From Hyphomonadaceae bacterium (lineage in GTDB: Bacteria; Pseudomonadota; Alphaproteobacteria; Caulobacterales; Hyphomonadaceae): a DNA stretch of 64,000 nucleotides. A program made the position numbers and the translations under genes. The notes under the pieces were generated by a model. It was not told the DNA's origin. It saw nothing but the letters and a program-made list of their open reading frames with translations, and searched no databases. The DNA is taken from NCBI GenBank assembly GCA_016714495.1, contig JADKDU010000027.1, forward strand, positions 186,001 to 250,000. The letters run 5' to 3'. Below, in pieces: positions 18,681-29,154 of this stretch; position 1 is the stretch's first letter; each line of letters starts with the position of its first letter.

Positions 18681-19405
18681 TGGAAACGGTGAGCGTCTCC
18701 GCAAAAACACCCGTGCTCTCGCTCAAAGGCGTCGAGCGCCACTATCGTTCGGGCGAGCGCGAGCTTCACGTTCTGCGCGGCGTGGACCTCGACCTGCACG
18801 CGGGCGAAATTACTGGACTGATCGGCCCATCGGGATCGGGCAAGTCAACCTTGCTGCATGTCGCTGGCCTGCTTGAACAACCAGACTCCGGCATTGTGCT
18901 GTTCAACGGCAAGGATGCGCTGAAAATGACCGACCGCGAACGCACGGTCGTTCGCCGCCTTCAACTCGGCTTTGTTTACCAGTTTCACCACCTGCTTCCC
19001 GAACTGAACGCTGTCGACAACGTCGCCGCCCCGCTGATGATCAACGGCCAGTCGCGCGCCAAGGCGCGCAAGCGCGGGCAGGAGCTGTTGCGCATGATGG
19101 GGCTCAACGAGCGCGACCATCACCGCCCGGGCCAGCTCTCAGGCGGCGAGCAGCAGCGCGTGGCGATCGCCCGGTCACTGGCCAATCGGCCCAAAGTGCT
19201 GATCGCGGATGAACCCACAGGAAACCTCGATCCCAATACGTCGCGGGTGGTTTTCCAGAACCTTTTCGACATTGCGAAGCAGGAGGGGGTGGCGGTGCTC
19301 GTCGCAACCCATAACGTGGAGCTGACGACCTATATGGACCGCGTTCTGGCTCTCCATGAGGGCCGGCTCGCCCCCGCTCCCAAGGCCACGGGCGACTCGG
19401 TCTAG
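18680..19405 (+). CDS. lolD: lipoprotein-releasing ABC transporter ATP-binding protein LolD
   Basis: ATPase that powers lipoprotein release from the inner membrane with LolC/E. All ABC motifs are present: Walker [10 protein letters not shown] (residues 49-57), Q-loop in [12 protein letters not shown], signature LSGGEQQR, Walker [13 protein letters not shown] and the H-loop histidine in [10 protein letters not shown]. The [13 protein letters not shown] segment is typical of LolD. The reading frame is open further upstream, but the ATG at 18680 overlaps the lolC stop (TAATG) and yields the normal 241 residues. Confidence 0.95.
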   Translation: METVSVSAKTPVLSLKGVERHYRSGERELHVLRGVDLDLHAGEITGLIGPSGSGKSTLLHVAGLLEQPDSGIVLFNGKDALKMTDRERTVVRRLQLGFVYQFHHLLPELNAVDNVAAPLMINGQSRAKARKRGQELLRMMGLNERDHHRPGQLSGGEQQRVAIARSLANRPKVLIADEPTGNLDPNTSRVVFQNLFDIAKQEGVAVLVATHNVELTTYMDRVLALHEGRLAPAPKATGDSV

Positions 19406-19447
19406 GATTGTCCCTATCTATCGGGATGGGGGTCCAGGAATCGACGC

Positions 19448-22400
19448 ATGAAGGCTGAAACACCCAGATTCATCCACCTCCGCGTCCGCACGGCGTTGTC
19501 GCTGCTGCAGAGCATGATCCGTCCGAAGGACCTCGCGAAATGGGCGGCCGCCACCGGCGCTCCCGCCGTCGCCGTAACGGACGAGAACCTGTTCGCTGCG
19601 CTGGAACTGGCCGAAGCGCTGAGCGAGGTCGGCGTCCAGTCGATCACTGGCCTCACCCTCGAAGTCGCGGAACCCGGCGTCACGGGCGAAGTCGGCAAGC
19701 TGGTCCTGATCGCCCAGTCAGAAACTGGCTACCGCAACCTGATGGAACTCTCCTCCTCCTCATTCCTGACCCCAGCGGGCGACGACAAGCGCGTGGCGCT
19801 CTCGACAGTGCTGGCGCACGCCGAAGGCCTGATCTGCCTGACCGGCGGCCATGGCGGGCTCTATAACCGCCGCGCCGCAGCCGGGCGCACCGACGAGCTG
19901 CGCGGCAGGCTGCAGGAACTGGCCGCGGCCTTCAGAGGCCGGTTCTATGTCGAACTTCAGCGTCATGGCCGCCCGGAAGAATCCGCCGCTGAAGGCCCGC
20001 TGATCGACCTTGCCTACGCACTCGGCCTACCGCTGGTCGCCACGAACGACGCCCGTTTCGAAAAGCCAACGCAGCATTCCGTCCACGACGTTCTGATGTG
20101 CATCGCAAACTCGACCTATGTCAGCCAGGCCGACCGCCCGCGCGCATCGCCACAGCAATATCTGAAATCGCCCGAAGAGATGAGCACAACCTTCGCTGAT
20201 CTCCCCGAAGCGCTGGCGTCCACCGTCGAGATCGCCCAGCGCTGTTCCTATCGCCCGAAGAAACACAAACCAATCCTGCCGCCCTTCGACACCAAGCGCG
20301 GCCGCGACGAGGCGGCCGAATTGCGCGCGCAGGCAGAGGCCGGTCTCAAGGAGCGGCTGAAGATCGTAACGCCCGCCGCCGAACTGAAAATCTACGAAGA
20401 CCGACTGGATTACGAGCTGGGCGTCATCGCGAAGATGGGGTTCCCCGGTTACTTCCTTATCGTCGCGGACTTCATCAAGTGGGCGAAGGCGCATGATATT
20501 CCGGTCGGGCCGGGCAGGGGCTCGGGCGCGGGCTCGGTCGTCGCCTGGTGCCTCACCATCACCGATCTCGACCCCATCCGCTTTGGCCTGCTGTTCGAGC
20601 GCTTCCTGAATCCCGAACGCGTCTCGATGCCCGACTTCGACGTCGACTTCTGTCAGGAGCGGCGTGGCGAAGTCATCGAGTATGTGCGCCAGAAGTACGG
20701 CGTTGATCGCGTTGCGCAGATCATCACCTTCGGCACGCTTCAGGCGCGTGCCGTGCTGCGCGATGTGGGGCGTGTGCTGCAGCTTCCCTTCTATCAGGTC
20801 GACAAGCTGGCCAAGCTCGTGCCGTTCAATCCGGCCAAGCCGCCAACGCTGGCTGAATCGCTCGAGATGGAGCCCAAGCTCGAAGAAGCGATCGAGGAAG
20901 ACGAAGCGGTCGCCAGCCTGTTCGAAACCGCGCAACAACTCGAAGGCTTGTACCGCAACGCCTCCACCCATGCCGCCGGCATCGTCATCGGCGACCGTCC
21001 GCTGGTTGAGCTGGTCGGCCTCTATCGTGATCCGCGATCGGATATTCCCGCGAGCCAATTCAATATGAAATGGGCCGAAGCGGCCGGCCTCGTGAAGTTC
21101 GATTTCCTCGGCCTCAAGACGCTTACGGTCATTGATCGTGCGATCAAGATGATCCGCAACAAGGGCGTCGAAATCGATCTCGCCCGTCTGCCGCTGGATG
21201 ACGCCAAGACATATGAAATGCTTCAGCGCGGCGAAGTCGTTGGCGTGTTCCAGGTTGAAAGCGCGGGCATGCGCCGCGCGCTGGTCGACATGGTGCCTGA
21301 CAGGTTCGAAGACCTGATCGTGCTTGTGGCGCTCTATCGTCCCGGCCCGATGGCAAACATCCCCACATACTGCAACCGCAAGAAGGGTCTGGAAGAGACC
21401 AGCTATTATAACGACGCGCTGACGCCTTGGCTGAAGCCGATCCTGGAGCCGACCTTTGGCATCATCACCTACCAGGAACAGGTCATGCAGATCGCGCGCG
21501 AACTTGCCGGTTACTCGTTCGGCGAGGCCGATCTGTTGCGCCGGGCCATGGGCAAGAAGATCCGCGCCGAGATGGACAAGCAGCGCGTGCGCTTCATGAA
21601 AGGCGCAACCGACAACGGCATTTCAGAGCCCGACGCCGATCTTACCTTCGAAGCCTGCGCCAAGTTCGCGGACTACGGCTTCAACAAATCCCACTCAGCG
21701 CCTTACGCGCTGCTGACTTATCAAACAGCCTGGCTCAAGGCGAACCATCCGGTTGAGTTCCTCGCCGCCTCGATGAGTCTCGACGCAGGCAATACCGACA
21801 AGCTCGCCGTGTTTTTCCAGGAAGCCCGCCGTATGGGAATCGAAGTGCGGTTGCCGGATATCAACGCATCCTGCGCCGATTTCACGGTGGAAGGGGAAGC
21901 TGTGCGTTATGCGCTCGGCGCCATCAAGGGCGTCGGCAAGCCCGCAATGCTGTCTGTAGAGCAGGCGCGAAGGGATGGGGCGTTTCTTGACCTGCAGGAT
22001 TTTGCCGAGCGGGTGGATGCGCGTCTGGTCAATCGCCGCTGCTTCGAGGCGTTGGCGAAGGCTGGCGCGTTTGCATCGGTCGAGCCCAATCGCGCTAAAG
22101 CATTCGCAGGCGCCAGCATGCTTTCCGCAATCGCGGCGTCGGCCGATGAGCAGCGCAATTCAAATCAGGTCAACCTGTTTGGCGATCAGCCGCAGCAGAA
22201 GCTGCGCCTGCCGGAGGCTGCGGCGTGGGGTGAGTCTGACAAGCTCGACAATGAGCTTGCGAGCGTTGGCTTCTTCCTCTCGGGCCACCCGCTCGACGAT
22301 CTTCTGACCGGTAGCATGCGGGCGCGGATCACGCTGGCCGCCGAGCGGGAAATTGCGGGGCAGGACCGCCAGTTCCTCGACATGATCGGCGTTGTACGTG

Positions 22401-22882
22401 CGCGGGTTGAAAAGCCGGCCAAGGCGGGCGGAAAGTTCGCCATCGTTACGCTCTCTGATCCGTCCGGTGAGTATGAGTTGTTCGTCAATGATGAGCTGCT
22501 GCAGAACGCGCGTGAGATTCTCGAAGTGGGCGAGCGTGTGATCTGCCGCGTGCGCGTGCGCAAGGTGGACGAGGAACTACGCTTCTCGATGGATAGCGTG
22601 AAGAAGCTCGCTCAGGCCTCGATCGGCACGCACGAAACATTGCTGGTCCGGCTCAGCCGGGATGCGCCGCTGGAGAAGGTGGCGCAGGTTGCGGTCCAGC
22701 TGCAGAAATCAGGCAGCCAGTCCGGCCAGTCGATGGGCGAGATCGAGGTCGAAATCCCGCTCGATGACGCCCGGGTGGTCACGATCAAGCTGCCAGGCCG
22801 GTACCCTGTCGGTTTTGGGACCATGTCGGCGTTCAAATCGGTCCCCGGTGTCGATCAGGTCCGCCCGGCGGCTGCGGCCTAG
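19448..22882 (+). CDS. dnaE: DNA polymerase III subunit alpha (DnaE)
   Basis: Catalytic subunit of the replicative polymerase. The 1144-residue protein has the N-terminal PHP domain (FIHLRVRTALSLLQSM at the start), the palm with catalytic aspartates in MPDFDVDFCQERR (residues about 394-403), the fingers and thumb, the helix-hairpin-helix region, and a C-terminal OB domain (FAIVTLSDPSGEYELFVNDE). Length and motif order are those of DnaE1. The first histidine of the usual PHP HxH pair reads HLR here, so the PHP metal site may be incomplete; this is common in proteobacterial DnaE. The ATG at 19448 lies 42 bases after lolD, so co-transcription with lolCD is plausible. Confidence 0.96.
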   Translation: MKAETPRFIHLRVRTALSLLQSMIRPKDLAKWAAATGAPAVAVTDENLFAALELAEALSEVGVQSITGLTLEVAEPGVTGEVGKLVLIAQSETGYRNLMELSSSSFLTPAGDDKRVALSTVLAHAEGLICLTGGHGGLYNRRAAAGRTDELRGRLQELAAAFRGRFYVELQRHGRPEESAAEGPLIDLAYALGLPLVATNDARFEKPTQHSVHDVLMCIANSTYVSQADRPRASPQQYLKSPEEMSTTFADLPEALASTVEIAQRCSYRPKKHKPILPPFDTKRGRDEAAELRAQAEAGLKERLKIVTPAAELKIYEDRLDYELGVIAKMGFPGYFLIVADFIKWAKAHDIPVGPGRGSGAGSVVAWCLTITDLDPIRFGLLFERFLNPERVSMPDFDVDFCQERRGEVIEYVRQKYGVDRVAQIITFGTLQARAVLRDVGRVLQLPFYQVDKLAKLVPFNPAKPPTLAESLEMEPKLEEAIEEDEAVASLFETAQQLEGLYRNASTHAAGIVIGDRPLVELVGLYRDPRSDIPASQFNMKWAEAAGLVKFDFLGLKTLTVIDRAIKMIRNKGVEIDLARLPLDDAKTYEMLQRGEVVGVFQVESAGMRRALVDMVPDRFEDLIVLVALYRPGPMANIPTYCNRKKGLEETSYYNDALTPWLKPILEPTFGIITYQEQVMQIARELAGYSFGEADLLRRAMGKKIRAEMDKQRVRFMKGATDNGISEPDADLTFEACAKFADYGFNKSHSAPYALLTYQTAWLKANHPVEFLAASMSLDAGNTDKLAVFFQEARRMGIEVRLPDINASCADFTVEGEAVRYALGAIKGVGKPAMLSVEQARRDGAFLDLQDFAERVDARLVNRRCFEALAKAGAFASVEPNRAKAFAGASMLSAIAASADEQRNSNQVNLFGDQPQQKLRLPEAAAWGESDKLDNELASVGFFLSGHPLDDLLTGSMRARITLAAEREIAGQDRQFLDMIGVVRARVEKPAKAGGKFAIVTLSDPSGEYELFVNDELLQNAREILEVGERVICRVRVRKVDEELRFSMDSVKKLAQASIGTHETLLVRLSRDAPLEKVAQVAVQLQKSGSQSGQSMGEIEVEIPLDDARVVTIKLPGRYPVGFGTMSAFKSVPGVDQVRPAAAA

Positions 22883-22973
22883 GGATTCGCGGGGCGAGGG
22901 CGTTCCCAGCGAAACCAAAGCGACTGAAATTCACCCAAAAAGGGGGCTCTTAGGCCGTTCCGGCTGGCCTGCC

Positions 22974-23002
22974 TTGCGTCCAGTCCAGAACCCGCCTATA
23001 TC
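22974..23002 (+). promoter_or_regulatory. candidate promoter for rpsB-tsf-pyrH
   Basis: TTGCGT (22974-22979) and TATATC (22997-23002) are separated by 17 bases in the 205-base gap between dnaE and rpsB, about 86 bases before the rpsB start. The match to a housekeeping sigma consensus is moderate. The remaining leader could hold an S2 autoregulatory structure, but I cannot see a definite one. Confidence 0.35.
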
Positions 23003-23087
23003 GCCCGCCATTCCGACACGCGGACCCATTCCGGTGCGGGCGCAAGCTCGTTCTGTCCGCGGCGGCCAACCGGATTAGGAGACACAC

Positions 23088-23867
23088 GTGGCGCTACCCG
23101 ACTTTTCTATGCGTCAGCTGCTCGAAGCTGGCGTGCACTTCGGACACCAGGTTCACCGCTGGAACCCCAAGATGAAGGGCTTCATCTTCGGCGAACGGTC
23201 CGGCATCCACATCCTCGACCTTTCGCAAACCGTCCCGCTGCTTCACCAGGCGCTCGTCAAAGTGCGCGAAACTGCGGGCAAGGGCGGTCGCGTGCTGTTC
23301 GTCGGCACCAAGCGTCAGGCCGCTGAAGCTGTCGCGGAGGCTGCTGGCCGCTGCGCGCAATACTTCATGAACGATCGCTGGCTCGGTGGCACGCTCACCA
23401 ACTGGGCGACGGTCTCGAACTCAATCAAGCGCCTGCGCGATCTCGACGATATGCTGGCGGCTGGCGAGTCCACCGGTCTCACCAAGAAGGAGCTGCTGAA
23501 GCTCCAGCGCGAGCAGATCAAGCTGCAGCGCGTTCTGGGCGGCATCCGCAACATGGGCGGCCTGCCCGACCTGATCTTCGTTATCGACACCAACAAGGAA
23601 GCGATCGCTGTCAAGGAAGCCCGCAAGCTCGGTATCCCGGTCGTCGCGATCGTCGACACGAACTGCGATCCGCAGGAAGTCGACTTCCCGATTCCGGGCA
23701 ATGATGACGCCGCCCGCGCGATCCAGCTGTATTGCAACCTGATCGCCGACGCGGTTCTCGACGGCATGTCGGAATCCTCGATGGCTTCCGGTCAGGATCT
23801 TGGCGCCAGCGAAACCGTGAACGAACCGGCTCTCGCCGCCACTGCGGCCGCCGAAGCACAAGCCTAA
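23088..23867 (+). CDS. rpsB: 30S ribosomal protein S2
   Basis: Component of the small ribosomal subunit needed for S1 binding and translation initiation. The GTG start at 23088 is preceded by AGGAGA at a good distance and gives [20 protein letters not shown], the invariant S2 N-terminus. [36 protein letters not shown] and [12 protein letters not shown] are all as expected. The protein has 259 residues with an Ala/Glu-rich C-terminal tail. It forms the classic rpsB-tsf-pyrH-frr group. Confidence 0.97.
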   Translation: MALPDFSMRQLLEAGVHFGHQVHRWNPKMKGFIFGERSGIHILDLSQTVPLLHQALVKVRETAGKGGRVLFVGTKRQAAEAVAEAAGRCAQYFMNDRWLGGTLTNWATVSNSIKRLRDLDDMLAAGESTGLTKKELLKLQREQIKLQRVLGGIRNMGGLPDLIFVIDTNKEAIAVKEARKLGIPVVAIVDTNCDPQEVDFPIPGNDDAARAIQLYCNLIADAVLDGMSESSMASGQDLGASETVNEPALAATAAAEAQA

Positions 23868-23950
23868 AGGCGCTATTGCGGGCGCGTCAGCGGATCACCA
23901 TCTGCTGTCCGTCCGGCAAGGCCGGGAATCTGTTACAACCGGCCCGTAAT

Positions 23951-23977
23951 AGCGCCTGGAACACGGTTCCAGGCGCT
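23951..23977 (+). terminator. perfect 12-bp hairpin between rpsB and tsf
   Basis: Arms at 23951-23962 and 23966-23977 (AGCGCCTGGAAC and its exact complement) close a three-base loop, followed only by TTCGGG. The stem is very stable, but the T run is too short for a strong intrinsic terminator. It lies 31 bases before the tsf start, where it could attenuate transcription or set the rpsB:tsf ratio by mRNA processing; a partial terminator between these two genes is known in other bacteria. Confidence 0.6.
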
Positions 23978-24008
23978 TTCGGGCTGATACGAAGTCCAGG
24001 AGGTTACT

Positions 24009-24941
24009 ATGGCCGAGATTACTGCCGCTCTGGTGAAACAGCTGCGCGACAAGACTGGCGCGGGCATGATGGACGCCAAGAAGGCGCTCGTTGAGAACAA
24101 CGGCGACATTGAAGCGTCTGCTGATTGGCTACGCGAGAAGGGGATCCTGAAAGCCGCCAAGAAGGCCGACCGCATTGCAGCGGAAGGTCTGGTTGGCATT
24201 GCGACGTCAGGAACGGCCGCCGCGGTGGTCGAAGTGAACTCGGAAACCGACTTCGTCGGCAAGAACGCCGAGTTCCAGGCTGCCGTCAGAGACATCGCCA
24301 AGGTCGCTCTGGCCAATGGCGGCGACCCGGCGAAGACGCTGCACGCGGCCGCCCCCAATGGTTCGGGCACGGTGGGCGAGATGCTCGTGGGCCTCGTCGC
24401 CAAGATCGGCGAGAACATGTCGCTGCGTCGCGCCACCTCGCTCTCCGTGAGCGACGGCGTTGTCGCCAGCTATCTGCACAACGTTGCCGCCGAAGGCATG
24501 GGCAAGATTGGCGTGCTGGTCGCGCTGGAATCGACGGGCGACAAGTCGCGCCTGAACGATCTCGGCCGTAAGATCGCCATGCACGTCGCCAGCGCCAAGC
24601 CGCTCGCCGCCACCACAGCTGAACTCGATCCAGCGGTTGTCGAAAAAGAGCGCCAGATCCAGACGGCGATCGCCGCTGAGTCGGGCAAACCCGCCAACGT
24701 CGTCGAGAAGATGGTCGAGGGCCGGCTCCGCAAATTCTATCAGGAATCGGTGCTGGTCGAGCAGGCCTTTGTCATGGATCCCGACACCACGGTCGGCAAG
24801 TTCATCGAGAAGCACGCCCAGGAACTGGGCGCGCCTGTGAAACTCAAGAGTTTTGTGCGCTATGAAGTCGGCGAAGGCATCGAGAAGGCGGCCAACGACT
24901 TCGCGGCCGAAGTTGCTGCGATGAACAAGCCCAAAGAGTAA
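24009..24941 (+). CDS. tsf: elongation factor Ts
   Basis: Nucleotide exchange factor for EF-Tu. The UBA-like N-terminal module ([20 protein letters not shown]) is followed by the EF-Tu contact TDFVGKN within [15 protein letters not shown], two core subdomains and the C-terminal module. Length 310 residues, typical of alphaproteobacteria. The ATG at 24009 has AGGAGG upstream (23999-24004). Confidence 0.97.
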   Translation: MAEITAALVKQLRDKTGAGMMDAKKALVENNGDIEASADWLREKGILKAAKKADRIAAEGLVGIATSGTAAAVVEVNSETDFVGKNAEFQAAVRDIAKVALANGGDPAKTLHAAAPNGSGTVGEMLVGLVAKIGENMSLRRATSLSVSDGVVASYLHNVAAEGMGKIGVLVALESTGDKSRLNDLGRKIAMHVASAKPLAATTAELDPAVVEKERQIQTAIAAESGKPANVVEKMVEGRLRKFYQESVLVEQAFVMDPDTTVGKFIEKHAQELGAPVKLKSFVRYEVGEGIEKAANDFAAEVAAMNKPKE

Positions 24942-24980
24942 AACCTTTGCGAAACGCCATGTTTCGCGGGTAGAGTTGGC

Positions 24981-25005
24981 GGCCCGACGCGTCTCGCGTC
25001 GGGCC
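24981..25005 (+). terminator. perfect 11-bp GC-rich hairpin between tsf and pyrH
   Basis: Arms at 24981-24991 and 24995-25005 (GGCCCGACGCG and its complement) flank the loop TCT. A second smaller hairpin lies just before it: GCGAAAC (24949-24955), loop GCCAT, GTTTCGC (24961-24967). Neither has a T run, so they are more likely processing or attenuation elements than full terminators. Together they occupy most of the 91-base tsf-pyrH gap. Confidence 0.5.
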
Positions 25006-25032
25006 GTCGATGCAAGTGACGAGGATTGCGAC

Positions 25033-25767
25033 ATGACGGGTCAACCCGACCTCAAATACAAGCGCGTCCTTCTCAAGATCTCCGGCGAAGCGCTGATGGG
25101 AGATCAGGGCTACGGCATCGATGTGCCGGCCTGCATTAAGTACGCCGAGGAAGTGAAATCCGCGATCGCGTTGGGCTGCCAGATCTGCCTCGTCATTGGC
25201 GGAGGCAACATCTGGCGGGGCAAGTGGGGCGTCGACGCCGGCATGGAGCGCGCCCAGGCCGATCACATGGGCATGCTCGCCACCGTGATGAACGCCCTGG
25301 TGATGCAGAACGCGCTCGAGAGTATCGGCGTGCCGACCAGGGTCCAGTCCGGCATCACGATGATGTCGATCGCCGAACCGTTCATCCGCCGCCGCGCCAT
25401 CCGCCACATGGAGAAGAACCGCGTTGTGATCTTCGCGGCGGGCACAGGCAATCCCTTCTTCACCACCGACACCGGCGCTGCTCTGCGCGCCGCCGAGATG
25501 AACTGCGACGCCATGCTGAAGGGCACGCAGGTCGACGGCGTCTACACGTCCGACCCGAAGGTCGACGCCGACGCCACCCGCTTCGACACGCTCGACTACA
25601 TGGAAGTGCTATCGAAAGAGCTGAAGGTGATGGACGCAACCGCCATCAGCCTGCTCAAGGACAACAAGATTCCGATCGTCGTCTTCCGCATCCGGGAGAA
25701 GGGCGCCCTTGCAAAGGTCCTCACCGGCCAGGGCGTCTCGACGACCATCGGCAAGATGAAATCGTAA
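25033..25767 (+). CDS. pyrH: uridylate kinase (UMP kinase)
   Basis: Converts UMP to UDP in pyrimidine nucleotide synthesis. It is an amino-acid-kinase-fold protein of 244 residues: [14 protein letters not shown] at the N-terminus, [10 protein letters not shown], the [10 protein letters not shown] segment, [20 protein letters not shown], and DGVYTSDPK. The open frame reaches back to 24976, but the ATG at 25033 has GAGGA upstream and starts the normal N-terminus. frr follows after eleven bases. Confidence 0.96.
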   Translation: MTGQPDLKYKRVLLKISGEALMGDQGYGIDVPACIKYAEEVKSAIALGCQICLVIGGGNIWRGKWGVDAGMERAQADHMGMLATVMNALVMQNALESIGVPTRVQSGITMMSIAEPFIRRRAIRHMEKNRVVIFAAGTGNPFFTTDTGAALRAAEMNCDAMLKGTQVDGVYTSDPKVDADATRFDTLDYMEVLSKELKVMDATAISLLKDNKIPIVVFRIREKGALAKVLTGQGVSTTIGKMKS

Positions 25768-25778
25768 CGGAGGGAACG

Positions 25779-26339
25779 ATGCCAGAGACATTCGACCTCA
25801 AGGCGCTCGAGAAGCGCATGGATGGAGCGCTCGCTTCGCTGAAGACCGAATTCTCTGGTCTTCGCACGGGCCGCGCTTCGATCCACCTGCTCGATACCAT
25901 CCACGTAATGGCGTATGGGGCTTCTATGCCGCTGAACCAGGTGGCTTCGGTCAGTGCCGTGGATGCGCGCATGCTCAGCGTCAGCGTCTGGGACAAAAGC
26001 CTTGTCGGCGCGACCGACCGCGCCATTCGGGAAGCGCCGCTTGGCCTCAACCCCATCACGGATGGCCAGACCCTCCGCATCCCGATCCCGCCGCTCAGCG
26101 AGGAGCGCCGCCGCGATCTTCAGAAGCTCGCTGGCCAGTTCGCGGAAAGCGCCCGCGTCGCCGTGCGCAACATCCGCCGTGATGGAAACGACCTCCTGAA
26201 ACGCCTCGAGAAAGCCGGTGAGCTCAGCGAAGATCAGGTCAAGGGCCGCTCCAACGACGTGCAGAAGATTACCGACAAGCACGTTACGGCGATCGACGAC
26301 TTGCTGAAGCATAAAGCCGAAGAGATCATGCAGGTGTGA
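25779..26339 (+). CDS. frr: ribosome recycling factor
   Basis: With EF-G it splits ribosomes after termination. The 186-residue product has family-standard length: LRTGRASIHLLDTIHV, the PLNQVASVSAVDARML domain II region, and the C-terminal helix with VRNIRRDGNDLLK and QKITDKHVTAIDDLL. The ATG at 25779 is preceded by GGAGGGAACG. The stop overlaps the uppS GTG start (GTGA). Confidence 0.96.
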   Translation: MPETFDLKALEKRMDGALASLKTEFSGLRTGRASIHLLDTIHVMAYGASMPLNQVASVSAVDARMLSVSVWDKSLVGATDRAIREAPLGLNPITDGQTLRIPIPPLSEERRRDLQKLAGQFAESARVAVRNIRRDGNDLLKRLEKAGELSEDQVKGRSNDVQKITDKHVTAIDDLLKHKAEEIMQV

Positions 26340-27088
26340 GCGAGCTACAGCCCTCCTCGAACAATGCCGATGTGGCGACGCTGCGCTCGCCGCCGCGTCA
26401 CATCGCCATTATCATGGATGGCAATGGCCGTTGGGCGAAGGCGAGGGGCCTGCCGCGCGCGCTAGGCCACAAGGAAGGCGTTGAAGCGCTCCGCCGCGCC
26501 GTGGAAGCCAGCCGTGATCTCGGCGTCACGCACCTCAGCGTCTACGCATTCTCGACCGAGAATTGGAACCGTCCGCAGACTGAAATCGACGCGCTGTTCG
26601 ATCTGCTTCGTGTGTTCGTGCGCCGCGACCTCGCGCGCCTGCACAAGGATGGCGTTCGCATCCGCATCATCGGCTCACGTATCGGCCTGAGCGACGACAT
26701 CCTCTCGCTGATCGACGAGGCGATGGCGAAGACCAAGGACAACACCCGCCTCACGCTGAATATTGCGTTCAACTATGGCGGCCGTGGCGAGATCGTCGCC
26801 GCAATGCAGCAGATGGCCCGCGCAGTCGAAGCGGGCCAGCTGAAGTCCGACCAGATCGACGAGGCTATGGTTTCCCGGATGGTGTGGAGCGGCGAATCGC
26901 CCGACCCCGATCTTGTTATCCGCACGAGCGGCGAACTCAGGCTCAGCAACTTCCTGCTGTGGAGCGGGGCCTATGCGGAGCTGATGTTCATGGACTTGTG
27001 GTGGCCAGACTTCACCAGGGAGAGCCTTGAAAAGGCGATCGATGCGTACCGGCGTCGCGACAGACGGTTCGGCGGCCTTGGCGCCTGA
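26336..27088 (+). CDS. uppS: isoprenyl transferase (undecaprenyl diphosphate synthase)
   Basis: Makes the C55 lipid carrier precursor used for peptidoglycan and LPS. The cis-prenyltransferase has the catalytic Asp in IAIIMDGNGRWA (Asp28), then STENWNRP, LNIAFNYGGRGEIV, and RTSGELRLSNFLLW. The GTG start at 26336 overlaps the frr stop. The 250 residues are typical. The 3' end overlaps the cdsA start, so the two are translationally coupled. Confidence 0.95.
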   Translation: MSELQPSSNNADVATLRSPPRHIAIIMDGNGRWAKARGLPRALGHKEGVEALRRAVEASRDLGVTHLSVYAFSTENWNRPQTEIDALFDLLRVFVRRDLARLHKDGVRIRIIGSRIGLSDDILSLIDEAMAKTKDNTRLTLNIAFNYGGRGEIVAAMQQMARAVEAGQLKSDQIDEAMVSRMVWSGESPDPDLVIRTSGELRLSNFLLWSGAYAELMFMDLWWPDFTRESLEKAIDAYRRRDRRFGGLGA

Positions 27089-27935
27089 GAGCGCCCCGGC
27101 ACGTAGCAACGGACGGCGCGAGATTTTTCTTCGCGTCGCTTCCGGCGTCGTGCTTGCGCCACTGGGGCTGTGGGCGGCCTATGCCGGCAGTCTTGGTCTT
27201 CTGATCGCCACGGCCGTGACGGGCGCCGTCGCCGCTTGCGAATGGACGCGCATGGCGGCGCAAACCGAACTGCCGTGGGCGAAATATGCGCTCTACGTGA
27301 TAATGGCGGCGACTTCGGCCATCGCGGTTTTCCTGGCGCCCAAGGGGATCGAACTTGTCGCGCTCGTGGCCTTGGCCGGCTGTATCATCAGCGGGGGCGT
27401 CGCGCATCTCGGCAAGGGGTCGGCCAGCTCGATGGCGTTCGGGGCGATCTATACGACGCTGCCTTTTGGCTGCTTTGTCTGGATCCGGGAAGCGACGCCC
27501 AACGGCCAGCTCTTCCTCATGGCGATTCTCGCGATTGTCTGGACGACTGACATTGCGGCCTATTTCGCCGGGCGTGGATTTGGCGGTCCTTTGCTGAGCC
27601 CGAAGGATAGCCCAAACAAGACATGGACGGGCGCAATCGGCGCCCTCGTATGCGCCGGTCTGGCGGGCGCCGCGGTGGCGCGGGGGGCTGGCGGCGACTT
27701 CATGCACTGGCTCGTATTCAGCCTGTTCCTTTCGATCGTGGGGCAGAGCGGTGACCTGCTCGAATCCCGCTTCAAGCGCCTCTATGGCGTGAAGGATACA
27801 TCGGGCCTCGTCCCCGGCCATGGCGGCGTGCTCGACCGTCTGGATGGCTTGATCGCCGCGACAGTTGCGGCGGCTGTGATCGTGAAATTCCTGCCATCTC
27901 TTGTGCCTGCTCTTGGATCGGCAGGCGCAGGATGA
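27042..27935 (+). CDS. cdsA: phosphatidate cytidylyltransferase
   Basis: Forms CDP-diacylglycerol from phosphatidic acid and CTP at the inner membrane. It is a polytopic protein with about seven to eight hydrophobic helices. The C-terminal signature is intact: [20 protein letters not shown] followed by [22 protein letters not shown] is another family motif. The open frame starts at 27027 with TTG, but the ATG at 27042 is preferred. It overlaps uppS by 47 bases, more than usual, so a later start cannot be ruled out. The stop overlaps the dxr ATG. Confidence 0.93.
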   Translation: MRTGVATDGSAALAPESAPARSNGRREIFLRVASGVVLAPLGLWAAYAGSLGLLIATAVTGAVAACEWTRMAAQTELPWAKYALYVIMAATSAIAVFLAPKGIELVALVALAGCIISGGVAHLGKGSASSMAFGAIYTTLPFGCFVWIREATPNGQLFLMAILAIVWTTDIAAYFAGRGFGGPLLSPKDSPNKTWTGAIGALVCAGLAGAAVARGAGGDFMHWLVFSLFLSIVGQSGDLLESRFKRLYGVKDTSGLVPGHGGVLDRLDGLIAATVAAAVIVKFLPSLVPALGSAGAG

Positions 27936-29116
27936 GCGATCAGGTAAGAGTCTCCGTGCTGGGAGCGACCGGCTCGGTGGGCGTCTCCACGCTGGATGTC
28001 GTGTCCGCCCGGGTTGCAGGGGCGCCGGAGTTCAGCGTCGCCGCGCTCACTGCGAACACAAGTGTCGATGCGCTCGCCAAGGCGGCGATCAAGGCGCGGG
28101 CTGACGTGGCGGTGATCGCCGAGGCTTCACTGTACGGCCGCCTGAAGTCTTTGCTCGCTGGCACGAACGTCGAAGCTGCGGCTGGCCCGCAGGCGATTGT
28201 GGAAGCGGCGTCGCGGCCTGCCGATGTCGTGGTGGCCGCCATTGTCGGCATTGCGGGCCTGCCGGCGACGCTTGCCGCCATTCAGCGTGGCAACAACGTC
28301 GCACTCGCCAACAAGGAAAGCATGGTCTGCGCGGGCCCCTTGCTGCGCCAGGAGGCGGCCCGGACGGGCGCCCGGCTCCTTCCCATTGACTCGGAGCACA
28401 ATGCGATCTTTCAGGTCCTTGATCGGCCGGACAGGGTCGAGAAGCTCATCCTTACAGCGTCCGGCGGCCCGTTCCGTAACGCCAGCATGAGCGAAATGGC
28501 CGCCGCCACGCCGGAGCAGGCGACGGCCCACCCCAATTGGGACATGGGAGCCAAGATCTCAGTCGATTGCGCGACCATGATGAACAAGGGCTTGGAATTG
28601 ATCGAGGCGGCCTACCTGTTCGATGTGCCCGAAGATCGCATAGACGTCCTCATCCACCCGCAGTCAATTATCCATAGCCTGGTGTCGTATGATGATGGGT
28701 CCGTCCTCGCCCAGCTGGGCATGCCGGACATGCGAACTCCCATAGCCTATGCGCTGTCATGGCCGCACCGGATGCCCTTGCCGGGCCTGCAGCGCCTTGA
28801 TCTCGCCAAGATCGGAAGGCTGGATTTCATGCCTCCCGACTTGCAGCGCTTTCCGGCGTTGGGGATCGCGAGGCGGGCGGTTTCCGCGGGGGGCGGCGCG
28901 CCAATTGTGCTGAACGGAGCGAACGAGGTCGCGGTGGCGGCCTTTTTGCAGCGCCGTGTAGGATTCTTGACGATAGCTCAGGTGGCAGGCGAAGTGCTCG
29001 AAGACTTCCTTAACAGCCAGCCAGCCGCCAAGGTGCCTGCGAGTTTTGAAGACGTATATGATCTCGATCGCTGGGCCAGAGTGCGCACGATCGAGAAGCT
29101 CCGCCTCGCGGCGTAG
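27932..29116 (+). CDS. dxr: 1-deoxy-D-xylulose 5-phosphate reductoisomerase
   Basis: Second enzyme of the MEP isoprenoid pathway, making 2-C-methyl-D-erythritol 4-phosphate with NADPH. The N-terminal nucleotide site [14 protein letters not shown], the metal/substrate motif [40 protein letters not shown] and the [13 protein letters not shown] histidine are all seen. The protein has 394 residues. It starts at ATGA overlapping cdsA. Adjacent uppS and cdsA make this an isoprenoid/lipid module. Confidence 0.96.
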   Translation: MSDQVRVSVLGATGSVGVSTLDVVSARVAGAPEFSVAALTANTSVDALAKAAIKARADVAVIAEASLYGRLKSLLAGTNVEAAAGPQAIVEAASRPADVVVAAIVGIAGLPATLAAIQRGNNVALANKESMVCAGPLLRQEAARTGARLLPIDSEHNAIFQVLDRPDRVEKLILTASGGPFRNASMSEMAAATPEQATAHPNWDMGAKISVDCATMMNKGLELIEAAYLFDVPEDRIDVLIHPQSIIHSLVSYDDGSVLAQLGMPDMRTPIAYALSWPHRMPLPGLQRLDLAKIGRLDFMPPDLQRFPALGIARRAVSAGGGAPIVLNGANEVAVAAFLQRRVGFLTIAQVAGEVLEDFLNSQPAAKVPASFEDVYDLDRWARVRTIEKLRLAA

Positions 29117-29154
29117 CCGGTGGGCGGGGAAACTGTTGTGAGAGGCGATTGCTG

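Noticed and set aside
20027..21058. 343-residue minus-strand open frame inside dnaE
   Set aside because: Antisense of conserved dnaE catalytic core; no start signal or recognisable domain.
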